24,652 nucleotides of DNA from Gymnopus androsaceus JB14. Its lineage: Eukaryota; Basidiomycota; Agaricomycetes; Agaricales; Omphalotaceae. The position numbers and the translations under genes are program-made. This document shows, piece by piece, positions 10,340-19,325 of this stretch (its first letter is position 1; each line of letters starts with the position of its first letter). Under the pieces are notes generated by a model. It had not been told where the DNA came from and did not search any database. It saw nothing but the letters and a program-made list of their open reading frames with translations. The DNA is taken from positions 1 through 24,652 of the forward strand of contig ML770025.1 in the NCBI GenBank assembly GCA_009733575.1, given 5' to 3'.

Positions 10340-10484
10340 TATTGTATTATTTCAATATTTACTAGCTTTAGTATTGTTAAACTTCCTCCAGCAAGGGATC
10401 TGAATGACAGACACTCTCATGGAGGCAATCCCTGCTAGCACACTTAGCTTATGCGTGCTTATGTAGAGTTTGTGACGTACTTCT

Positions 10485-10799
10485 TTACTTCCACAACATC
10501 ATATTCACTGTTCGTCTGGCCTCTAAATGCCCTCTGCCAGTGGCCACGACATTGATGAGATTTTCTCTGCAACCGTCCTGGTGTTTCCTTAGACCCATCG
10601 ATCCTTTGCTGGCCTTGTCCAATACAGCAAAAGATTCCCAAACCCGCTTCATTTCTTCATCTATCAACGATAGAAGATAGTCGGATCCATCGCGGAGCCC
10701 AAGAATGCTGGCTGTGAAAGAGAAAAGGTGTTGAACTCTTTCTTGAGATCTTCGCGCGTTCGAGTCATTTAAGAGCATAGTTTCGGTGTAAAAAATCAA
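10485..10799 (-). CDS. Hypothetical reading frame, 104 codons, possibly part of a spliced gene
   Basis: I do not recognise this protein. The frame contains ILGLRDGSDYLLSLIDEEMK and then RVWESFAVLDKA, which looks like ordinary globular coding sequence with an amphipathic helix. A pyrimidine-rich TTTTCTCTTTCACAG just before the ASILGL codons could be an intron acceptor, so the true coding part may be only an internal exon of a decayed gene. It lies between a solo LTR and a MULE-like element, without a partner gene. It could equally be a chance open frame. Confidence 0.3.
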   Translation of the reverse strand: MIFYTETMLLNDSNARRSQERVQHLFSFTASILGLRDGSDYLLSLIDEEMKRVWESFAVLDKASKGSMGLRKHQDGCRENLINVVATGRGHLEARRTVNMMLWK

Positions 10800-10901
10800 T
10801 TAATAGAGAGTATCATTGGAATATTATTGATATCTTAGGGGAATTTGTTTGGAGAACGCGCAGCCAAATACTCAACGACCTACAACGAAGTTACAGCTAA
10901 G

Positions 10902-11872
10902 TAGGCCTAAAGCAGTCCCCTCAAGGAGGCTGTCGTTGTTTCGCAAGAATCCTCGCTCGAGGGGCCTGTAAAGCGGAAGCAAATTTTGGCGGAGACTTTT
11001 TAAGCCCGATATATCCTCTAAGGATTTCCTAAACGGGAACGGTCCGTTGAGACCGTTCAGGCGCCAATGTAGAATTACTTGTACTCTTGCTTCGACGCGT
11101 CGCGTCTACCCATTTTCTTGTACATGACATGTTCGAACACGGATATCTTCATTCTATGGACCCAGAAATCTTTTTTAGCGAGTTTTCTTTGTCCGATTAC
11201 ACGAATGAAGGCTCCGGTGGAGAACGAGGATCGTCCCAGAGGACACTGGATTTTGGATGTCCAAAGCTGACGGAGAAATAGGAAGAAGAAGAAGGATTTG
11301 GAACCGAATTCAAGACCCCTGATTATCCTCAAAATTTTATTGTGCCTCCGGGTCTCTCAAATCCATCATCGACGTGTACACCCCAAATGCAACAATCAGA
11401 TCATGCAACATAGTATGCTCTTCCTCCCTTGACTCCAATACAGAAATCACTTCTGCCAATATCAGATATCAATCTAGGTGAACCGTTTGCCTCTCCAGAT
11501 CAGTACAGACAATCCTAATTTGCTCGGATTTTGCGAGACTGAGTATATACAATGAGAGGTGATAGAGAATTCGTGATGGAGAGCATCAAATAATGAGTCC
11601 TGGATTAAGTCCATAGCTTCAGAGCAAGTAAGTGGATACATTAAAGCTTTGCGTTGCCGTCTACGCGACGCGTCGAGAAGTAAAAAACTACGAGTTGTAA
11701 TTCTACATTGGCGCCTGAACGGTCTCAACGGACCGTTCCCGTTTAGGAAATCCTTAGAGGATATATCGGCTTAAAAAGTCTCCGCCAAAATTTGCTTCCG
11801 CTTTACAGGCCCCTCTATCGAGGATCCTTATTTTATAACGGCAACTTCATAGAGGGGTCAGCTTCAAACCTA
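10902..11872. mobile_element. Mutator-like non-autonomous element (MULE MITE), 971 bp
   Basis: A perfect 9-bp target duplication, ACAGCTAAG, occurs at 10893-10901 and 11873-11881. Between them, the left end TAGGCCTAAAGCAGTCCC and the right end (reverse complement TAGGTTTGAAGCTGACCC) start terminal inverted repeats of about 200 bp (10902 to about 11105, and about 11668-11872). The inner parts of the repeats are almost identical, including GGCGCCAATGTAGAATTAC and CGACGCGTCG. A 9-bp duplication with long inverted repeats is typical of Mutator-like elements. No transposase is seen, so it would depend on an enzyme encoded elsewhere. The 560-bp centre is unrelated to the arms and may be captured sequence. 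Confidence 0.85.
11087..11593 (+). pseudogene. Possible degraded coding frame inside the MULE-like element
   Basis: One plus-strand frame gives MDPEIFFSEFSLSDYTNEGS from about 11156, then acidic EEEEGFGTEFKTPDY, IVPPGLSNPSS and LPPLTPIQKSLLPISD. It is interrupted in frame by TAG (11279), TAG (11411), TAA (11516) and TGA (11540). The composition looks like a low-complexity fungal protein, such as a regulator tail, and I recognise no domain. Its position between the inverted repeats would suit a gene fragment captured by the element. Four stops in 169 codons is not far below chance, so this may be non-coding. Confidence 0.25.
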
Positions 11873-11881
11873 ACAGCTAAG

Positions 11882-12124
11882 CGCCAAGGCCGGCATCAAA
11901 ATTTTGAAACTCCGTCACCGTGCGCACTCATAACTTGAGACCAGAGCCGTAACTCAGCGGGCGCGCTACATTGGTCCACTCCATCTTTCTTGATTCACAG
12001 TATCGTCTAAATTCTTCTTCTGGCCTTCAAGTCATTGTTAATTGACTCGACGAAATATCATTTGCTCTCCCTTTGGAAAATTCTACGATCATCTTCGGCA
12101 TGAACTTGCCTCTCTTCCATCACC
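11882..12124. promoter_or_regulatory. Upstream region of SPRY gene copy 1
   Basis: About 240 bp separate the MULE-like element from the SPRY start codon. The last 130 bp are rich in CTTC, TTCTTCTTC and CTCTCC pyrimidine tracts, which often surround fungal transcription starts. I see no defined TATA box. The insertion of the element so close upstream may have affected the promoter. Confidence 0.35.
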
Positions 12125-13208
12125 ATGACGAATCTCTTCAAGAGTCTTAAATCCCATATCGTATCGCATGACACTAGGCACGAATATGCAAAACAGGAAT
12201 CTCGTCCTCCTGAATGGGCAGCTGCGCCAGAAATCTCGGTACGCTACGAATTTGTTAGCTTTCTCCTCATCCTTCACTCAATCTGATTTGTACAGCACAC
12301 TCGCGGTCAATACAATGAGGCTCCAGATCAGGAATTCAGAGATGGCCTATCTTTCTGCCAGCAAAATCCTCTATCTCCGCCGTCCCTCTTTCCACTTTGC
12401 CATCGATCGAATCAAGGCCGAAGGTGCTAAAGCATGGGGCTTGCAACTGCCCTCCTCTCAGGATCGCTTCTCAGGCAGAGTGGATAATATTCCGCCAGAC
12501 AGTAAAGAGCGGAACGTGGTCCATGTTGCAACGGACAGGTACTGTAAAGACTACTGTCTGTTGAGCGACCTCCCGATTGGTGCTGGTCTGTACGATACAC
12601 ATGGACGAGAAGGTGTATACTTTGAGGTGGCGATTCATGAGATGCATCCTCCGGAGTCGTTTATTGCCATCGGCAAGTTAACATATCTTACAACCTGCAC
12701 TCCTTGCTCATACGCCACATTTAGGAACTTCGTGTCTACCTTACCCTGTGTTCCGACTTCCGGGATGGAATCGTCAGTCCTCTGGATGGCATCTGGATGA
12801 TTTACGCAAATTTTTTGAAGATCCTGACGGCGGTCGCGATTATACCATAACGGACAACCACTACCCTTGCCATATAATCCTCAAAACCGCAGAGAACAAT
12901 ATATTCCATCTGGATCCACTATCGGGTGCGGTTACACTTTTAAAACTGGTTCAATTTTCTACAATTTCAATGGTATCCGACTGCCGAACGCATTCGATGG
13001 TGCTCACCTTCCTCGTCATGAACGAGACGTCTTCGCTGCTATTGGTGTTTCTGGTCAAACAAACTTTGACGTGAATTTTGGCGGCGAACCCTTTCGATGG
13101 GTGCCAGGAAATACTTGGCAGTGGAGAGTCGAAGGGATTGTTGAAAGATTAACTTTCGGTGAGGCGAGCAGTAGTGCAGGAGATGAGCTTCCTGCTTATT
13201 CGCGTTAG
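12125..13208 (+). pseudogene. SPRY-domain protein (RanBPM/SSH4-like), copy 1, two frame lesions
   Basis: The start ATG at 12125 has a good context (CATCACCATG) and gives MTNLFKSLKSHIVSHDTRHE, then YAKQESRPPEWAAAPE, a lead usual in the basidiomycete SPRY family. Introns are 12239-12295 (GT-AG) and 12673-12725 (GC-AG); splicing the second joins ESFIAIG to TSCLPYPVFRLPGWNR. The SPRY domain includes GLYDTHGREGVYFEV, GYTFKTGSIFY, FAAIGVSGQTNFDVNFG and EPFRW. The protein ends DELPAYSR with TAG at 13206-13208, about 325 residues, a full-length size. Two losses break the frame: 2 bp near 12402 (copy 2 keeps those bases) and 1 bp near 12848. SSH4-type proteins act as ubiquitin-ligase adaptors in endosomal sorting, and RanBPM-type ones in the GID/CTLH complex; the role here is unknown. 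Confidence 0.88.
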
Positions 13209-13767
13209 CGTTAAGGCCCAAGGATCTCTGCTTGATTAGACTAGGTTGCTCAGTTTCTCGTATTCGCATTCAAGTACCATATGTATAATTAAATAATTTT
13301 AATTTGTTTGTACAAAAGTTTAAAGAATGGCCCCAAAATAGTCGTGGATCCCCATGTCACTAGAGCACCAACATAACCATCCGGCCTAACAACAACAACC
13401 GCATAGTGTGAATAGTGTGAATAGCTTTAGACATACCTACCTGAGACTAGTCTGAGAGTCAACCAGAGCCATGTCAGCCAGATCGGAGGAAAAGCTAAAG
13501 CAGAAGGACGCTCTTCGCAATGTCTGCAGGAGTCTTTAGAGTCTCGACGAAAAAGTCGTGGCCCGTCAACCAAGGGACAATACAGTACGCTGAAGCGGTT
13601 CCAAGAGGCTAGTAGTCTCTCCGTCCAATCGAGCTAGAGAAGGGGTATCCGGAGCGCGATCGCTGCATGAACCATACCATCATCTCCAGAACGGTATGGG
13701 TCAATCATCTCGTCTTTTCAATATATCTCGTCCACAACAAAAGGATTTCCGCGATAGCCGATCCCAA
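13209..13767. repeat. SPRY 3' flank, duplicated in unit 3
   Basis: This flank matches 23768-24200 with many indels; for example GCTTGATTAGACTAGGTTG and GACGCTCTTC occur in both. Part of it also resembles 18840-18988 in unit 2. No coding frame is convincing, and the three versions share no indel-free frame. It probably includes the 3' UTR and terminator of the SPRY gene. Confidence 0.6.
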
Positions 13768-14262
13768 GCTGGCGTATCCTCTAAACAGGTCCTGCTTTCG
13801 CTTGAGTTCCTTTAGACCGACTGTCAGATCGTTTATGTTGCTCCTGTTTTTGAGATGATACACTGTACTTAAAGAAACTTGCCTGAATCTCCGTAACGAA
13901 TGTTTTTGCTTTCCTGATGACAGTCCAAGGAGGAAAGTTTTTTTTCATGATTTCCTCTCCGATTTCGCCCTATATGAGAATGTCAATATTGTGAAAATTA
14001 CATCTCCTTTTGTGGTTGATTTTCGTTGAGAATAGTACTTGAAACTGGGAGTCTTGCCAAAGTACATGGCGGTTGAGGATTTCAAAGCGAGGCGAGAGCG
14101 CTTCTTTGTTCGGCTTCTTACCAAACCACCATGATGGCACAAAACGCTAGGTCTATAACTACAGTCTTTCATTCTGGTACAGGGACCGGCTCTGTGAAGA
14201 TTTAGCTGAACGGAGAACCGCTTTGACGCGCCTGCAGAAGCTCAGCCAAACATCCGACGTGT
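13768..14262. repeat. Block X, copy 1 of 3
   Basis: The block begins CTGGCGTATCCTCT and includes TCATGATTTCCTCTCC, CTGGGAGTCTTGCCA and ACATGGCGGTTGA. It recurs at 18989-19325 and 24201-24530. Copy 1 has about 100 extra bases near 13800-13920. A minus-strand frame (13945-14172) reads SSTAMYFGKTPSFKYY and is partly kept in copy 2 as SSTAMYLTGKTPSLKY, but indels break it and I recognise no protein. It may be a decayed exon or non-coding flank. It lies between the SPRY gene and the P450 in unit 1. Confidence 0.75.
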
Positions 14263-14518
14263 TACACTTTCCCTTTATCGTATCCCAACATATCTTGGTG
14301 TACGCAGGCTAAAGTACACTCTGCGCCAGGGATTTTATCTTATCACCGCGATTCTCTGCAGGGCCCTGAGTCGGAGGAGTTTAAACAAGTTGGTGATGCT
14401 TCTTCCATAGCACCGACTGCTTATACCCTGAAATTCTCGCCATAATCGCTATACAATCACTGCTATCCATTCTCGCTTGGTCTTTCATCCTATCAACCTC
14501 AGATCTTGGGCTTGAAAT

Positions 14519-14729
14519 TAGGTCTAAAGCAGTCCCTTCTAGGTGTTGACTGAAGAAAGTTTTCCTTGCGGACGCGGTTTATCTCGCTCTAGAGACCTCT
14601 CTTTGTCAACCGGCCGCACTGTTTCCGGAACGTCAACACTGTTGGAACTCTATGTCAGGCGCTGGTCAGGCGCTGGACACCTGCATATCGAATTCAGAGA
14701 TCAGGAGGAGCCCGTCGAGGATTGACGCA
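14519..14729. mobile_element. Insert in unit 1 with a MULE-type end
   Basis: Unit 2 reads GGGTTTGAAACACCTTATCGG without interruption, while unit 1 has about 210 extra bases at the same point. The insert starts TAGGTCTAAAGCAGTCCC, matching the end of the 10902 element at all but one of 18 positions. The other end is not clearly an inverted copy, and only a degenerate target duplication (TTGAAA and TTGACGCA) can be proposed. It is probably a truncated relative. A 60-codon open frame within it has no recognisable features. Confidence 0.5.
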
Positions 14730-14862
14730 ACACCTTGTCGGCGGTCTTCTCAAACATATCATGGTTAATTGACCTGAGATTGCAGAAAATTGGCCGTCGA
14801 CCAACGATATTGAATACTGGAAGAATTCACCTCGGAGCCCGGAGAGGGCGATAGATGGGATA

Positions 14863-15115
14863 CTGAATGCTGGTGATAGATGGTGGCATATGATTGATGA
14901 TATACTAATAGGGTACGAAGCTTGAAGCGCAACGAAGTCTTTATGACTTATATTTTTAACAGCCCTGACGCTAGAGGACTTGTCTCCAGAGATGCACCGC
15001 GGAGCTTAACGATTTCTTACATTCTGGTATCGCTCTAATTAGGCTTCAAGAGCGTACATCACGGACATCCCAGCTGTGTAATGTGGACCGAGAGTAAGGT
15101 ACTCTTTTGAGGTTA
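14863..15115. other. Unit 1-specific segment upstream of the P450
   Basis: About 250 bp present in unit 1 are absent from the matching place in unit 2 (near 20371). I see no inverted repeats, target duplication or coding frame, so it may be either an insertion in unit 1 or a deletion in unit 2. Confidence 0.5.
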
Positions 15116-15160
15116 CTTTCGATAATAGAACTGTCTTCTTTGCAATCTTGGGAGAGCAAA

Positions 15161-15460
15161 ATGCGATTCCACATGACATACGGGCCGTTTCCAAAACCCT
15201 CCCAAGGCTTTTACGAAAATGACCACGGGCTGTAATCCCCCAGAGTGATTGGCACCATTAAAAATGTAGCATCCTTTCCGAACCTTTCGCGACCACACGT
15301 TATCGACGTTCAGTCATCCATAGACGCCCGGATGTCCGGCCATATTGACGATACTCTGGTTTGTCGACAATTACTCTTTCGAGAACATGGACGTTATGGA
15401 GATTCAGTAATCTATGTGAACTCCAATTCCCGACCTGACGGACTTTTCTCTGGTGTGTAA
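15161..15460 (+). CDS. Unassigned reading frame conserved in both P450 upstream blocks, copy 1
   Basis: The frame reads MRFHMTYGPFPKPSQGFYEN, then DHGL and an in-frame TAA at 15233, then VIGTIKNVASFPNLSRP and ending RPDGLFSGV before TAA at 15458. Unit 2 (20418-20717) has the same length with no net indel across 300 bp, although neighbouring DNA has many indels, and it keeps the TAA. I recognise no family. Either this is a constrained exon or 5' region read in a way I have not resolved, or both copies are simply less eroded here. The minus strand is also open over the first 150 bp. Confidence 0.35.
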
Positions 15461-15660
15461 CACTATTCCCACATACAACTATCCGTCTTGCTTCTCAATG
15501 AATTGTCCTTCTTCCCCACCATGCCGTGTAATAAAATCTTCCTTCCTTCCTTCCCCATGATAAGGTACACGTATTTCAATTCAGAGGACTTTCATAAAAA
15601 TTGGCACCGTTGGGTGTTTGATTGGAATTTTTCTTTCAAATCATCCCCACCTATTCCACA

Positions 15661-18384
15661 ATGACTGCGACCTCTTTAAATTGGCAGTTGGGGGTTATTG
15701 CAATTCTAGCCGTCATCCTGTTGCGTCGGTTTTTCCGCAGGAAGTATGGCTTGGACAACCTCCCTGGTCCTGTATCTCCGTCGTGGCTCACAGGTAGGAC
15801 AGACGGTCCTTGCGAAAGTCTAGTCAAGTAACCCAAATATTTTTCAACAGGTAACTTTCTACAGCTATTCAATCCGTATGCTTGGAAGTTCCACGAGTCC
15901 ATTGCCAAAACATGTGAGCCTTTGTCGCTTCCTAAGATAATGCCTTCTTAACATTACTTCTCTAGATGGTTCTGCCGTGCGTATTCATGGCCCGTTTGGC
16001 GTAAGAAATCCTCTTTCCCCATGAAGAAGTGGAGTCACCTTATTTAATAGGCCAACGGGCTCTACATATTTGACTCTAAAGCAATGCACACTGTACTGGT
16101 CAAGGTGGGTTGATTGTGGGTTGACACCGTTTCAATTCCTGAACTATTTACCCCGCAGAATCAGGACATATTTGAAGAAAATGATGGATTTCTATTGTTC
16201 GTGTTGCGGACCATCCTTGGCTACTAAATCTGATAAGACTTTAGGACTAACCTCCTACTGTTCGGAGACGGGTTGCTGTCTACTTTAGGTCGGTCAGAAA
16301 GCTTCTTTCCGATCTGAATTTTGAAATTTTTTGACCTTCAGGACACCGCCATCGCAAACAGCGAAAAATGCTCACTCCTGTTTTTTCCTCTGCTCACATG
16401 CGTGACATGAGTAGGTAGCCCGTTCTCATATTATTCCAAGTCTAACTTATTTACGCAGTTCCGACTTTCTTTGAGGTTACTCACAAGGTGAGTATGTTAA
16501 GCCGCGGCAATTGCCCTCGCTCATTTACTGTCAATGAACGCATAGTTGGAAAACGGGCTCAAGAGTCGATTGCAAAGTGGTGGTCCTCAGATCCAAGAAG
16601 TACGTATGCTTCCTTCGACGTAATGATTGTCACGGTATCGAGCTTAGAAAATGTTCTTAGGTCGACATTCTTTCCTGGATGGGCCGCACTGCTTTGGAGC
16701 TGATGGGGCAAGCAGGCCTAGGATACTCGTTCGATCCTCTGATAACGAAGAGTCTGCTCACCCGTACAGTCGAACTATAAAAGAGCTAGTGTATGTCTCG
16801 GGTTTCTACTCTCATTTTTGCGCTTATGATTTTCTAGTCCTGCCCTGACACGCACGCAATTTTGGAACATGAATGTGCTTCCATATCGTCTCAAAAATTG
16901 GTTCAGCAAGGTTTCGTCGTTTCATACTGGATCTGTTACCTTGGAAGGAAGCTCACCATCTTCGGGACATGGCCGATTATATGCACAATGTGGGAGATGA
17001 AATCTTTAAGAGCAAAAAGCTTGCACTTGAGAAGGGCGATGAGGCAGTTTCCCAGCAAGATTGGAAGGGGGAAGGACCTGATTAGCATTCTCAGTGAGAA
17101 TTTTTCGAACGCCGTGAACATCTCTCTCACAGTAATCACAGTGAAAGAAAACATGAAAGCTTCGGACGAAGATCGATTGGAGGACAGGCGAAGTTCTCGC
17201 TCAGGTAGTAGTAGTTATCGTTCGGATTCTCCGATAGTGCTCTTAAGTCTCCATTAGATGAGGTGAATAGTTCTATTGCCCCGTGGACGCAATATTAAAT
17301 GATTATTAGCACTCTAACTTTCGCGGCAATGGACACGACCTCGGTAAGTCAGGTATAAACTCCGACCTGATTGGCACTAAATTCACATAAAAAATTTTAG
17401 AGTGCTATGGCACGCTTGCTTCATCTCCTTTCCAGGCATCCTGAAGTTCAGGAAAAACTCCGACAGGAAATCATCGAAGCAAAGCGCCAGAAAGACGGTC
17501 AAGACTTTTCTTATGACGAACTGGTGGCTTTACCGTATCTCGACGCTGTCTGCCGCGAGACTCTCCGTTTGTACGTCTTGTCGTGCGAACAACTTCACTG
17601 AATTTTACCGCTCACAACATTCGAAGGTATTCCCCAGCTCCGATTGTGGACCGTATGTTAGTTTGCACGTTTCCGATACTACTTCGATAAGAATCCTCAC
17701 CTGACTGTTACAGTGCGCGTCAAGATGCTGTGGTTCCTCTCTTGAAACCAATCACTGGTCTGGATGGTACTGAAATGCAGCGAGATAACTATTCCTCGCG
17801 GTACAGTCGTCATGGTGTCGATTTTCAACGCAAATAAAAATCCCGATTTGTGGGGAAAAGGTAAGTATTACATTTATCTCCGGAATAAGTGGCTGGTGAA
17901 TCCAATGATACGACTTTCTTAGATGCGGACGAGTGGAAACCGGAAAGATGGCTTTCGCCGTTGCCAGAGGCCCTTCTTGAAGCACGGATTCCTGGGGTCT
18001 ATTCTCACCTGTATGTTCCTTTTTGCCCAATCACATACTTTGCGAATAACTAGTTTATATTCCTAGGATGACATTCATCGGGGGCGGACGCTCATGCATG
18101 TATGTTCTACTCTACAAAGCTGAAAGAATCGATGGCTGACCGATTAATTAGCGGGTTCAAATTTTCGCAGTTGGAAATGAGTAGGTCCACGATTTACCTG
18201 GATAGTACGAGTTTTTTCACACCATGTACTAGAGGTTGTTATATCCGTTCTAGTGGAGAACTTCAAATTCTCTCCTTCAGCCAGAGACTCGGAAATCCTC
18301 TGGCAGATGAATGGCGTCACAGCACCTATTGTTGGAAAAGATAACCATCCACAATTGCCCATTGGCATCAGTCTCGTCGATTAA
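15661..18384 (+). pseudogene. Cytochrome P450 monooxygenase, copy 1, 21 exons, frame-disrupted
   Basis: This is a haem-thiolate monooxygenase, expected on the ER membrane with P450 reductase. The start is ATG at 15661 (TTCCACAATG). An N-terminal anchor (LGVIAILAVILL) is followed by basic residues and the hinge LPGPVSPSW. I can trace 21 exons and 20 introns of 44-65 bp, about 548 codons, a normal length. Motifs in order: HRKQRKML in helix C, the I-helix FAAMDTTS, the K-helix ExxR as ETLRL, EWKPERWL, and the haem loop FIGGGRSCIGFKFSQLEM with its cysteine split by the intron at 18100-18151. The end is LPIGISLVD with TAA at 18382. Frame lesions lie near 16741, 16895, 17058, 17185 and 17779. All catalytic motifs survive, so the loss is recent or the indels are sequence errors. 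Substrate is unknown; I do not assign a CYP family. Confidence 0.9.
17258..17262 (+). other. 5-nt micro-exon of the P450
   Basis: The exon before ends with ...GCT CAG at 17204 and the I-helix exon starts at 17310 with C ACT CTA. Between them only ATGAG is needed to give the family sequence AQMSTLTFAAMDTTS. ATGAG sits at 17258-17262, preceded by CCATTAG and followed by GTGAATAG, so it is bounded by proper AG and GT dinucleotides. Flanking introns are 17205-17257 (53 bp) and 17263-17309 (47 bp). Confidence 0.75.
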
Positions 18385-18988
18385 GGTAAGTCCATTCCAA
18401 GCGAATGCACATCATCATCATATATCTAAGAACATAGATTCGGACTACGTTTGAGTAATGTGAAATTGTAGATGTATTGGGACTTGGGTTCAGTATTTGG
18501 ATTAGCAATTGTGGTGCCAGGCGGTTTCGTTTATGGGACTACTTTCGGGTTCAACATCCTGACTGGTGCTTACGCAGAACATTTTCTTATCTTTGTAAAA
18601 TGGAATTATACATGAGATGGCGTTCAATCAAGTTGAACAACAGAAGGTATCTGGGTTTGACCTTCCAGTACGACTGAACCGGAGCTTAGCACACTGCTCA
18701 GCAACAATGGTTCTCACCAAATTCCCGCTTCGCCGAATTTCAGTCAGCTCAACTATTTTTTTCGACATCATGGAGCGTCAGAAACTCGAACTCAACGAAT
18801 ACATTGACGGAGATAATCGGGCTTCGACTACAAAAGAAAACCTCGTCCTTCCACTCGTCACTAGAGCACGAATCCGACCCAGTAATGACGACCGTTGGCG
18901 TGTCCTGAGCGACGTTATAGTGTGTATACGCACATCCCTCGGAGTCAACCTCCCTGGAAGAAGCCGGAAGCAGAAGGCCGCAAGTTAA
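18385..18988. other. Spacer after P450 copy 1, with a residue of the SPRY 3' flank
   Basis: The first 450 bp hold no frame I recognise; a plus-strand open frame (18617-18988) has no domain. From about 18840 the sequence resembles the SPRY 3' flank of units 1 and 3 (CACTAGAGCAC, GTGTCCTGAG). This suggests a SPRY copy once stood here and was deleted. Confidence 0.5.
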
Positions 18989-19325
18989 CTGGCGTATCCC
19001 TCTGAACAGGTCCTGTGGTTGAGGGAAGGTTTTCTTTTCATGATTTCCTCTCCATTTCAAAGTTCTATATGAGAATCTCGATATTTCTGAAATTACATCG
19101 CTTTGTGACTGACGTTTCGTTGAGAATAGGTACTTTAAACTGGGAGTCTTGCCAGTAAGATACATGGCGGTTGAAGATGCAAACAATGGTTTAGTAGCCA
19201 AGGCAAGAAGCTTCGACTTCTTACCAACACTCCATGATGGTAGGTCTACAACCCAGGACCGGTTCTGTGAGGAGTTAGTGAAGGAAGCTCAGCGAAACAT
19301 CCTGTCCTGACGTGTCATTGCCATT
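18989..19325. repeat. Block X, copy 2 of 3
   Basis: It starts CTGGCGTATCCCTCTGAACA and matches copy 3 more closely than copy 1, sharing GGTCCTGTGGTTGA and the lack of the extra 100 bp. It ends directly at the palindromic MITE. Confidence 0.85.

Noticed and set aside
9312..10344. Chromodomain fragment and the neighbouring LTR as one retrotransposon
   Set aside because: The LTR has its own exact target duplication on both sides, so it is a solo LTR and not the 5' or 3' LTR of the fragment.
11087..11593. RIP-like C-to-T mutation as the cause of the in-frame stops
   Set aside because: Every stop codon is one C-to-T step from CAA, CAG or CGA, so the pattern carries no information without a reference copy.
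18749..19201. 150-codon minus-strand frame spanning the spacer and block X copy 2
   Set aside because: It is only partly kept in copies 1 and 3, indels break it, and no domain is recognisable.
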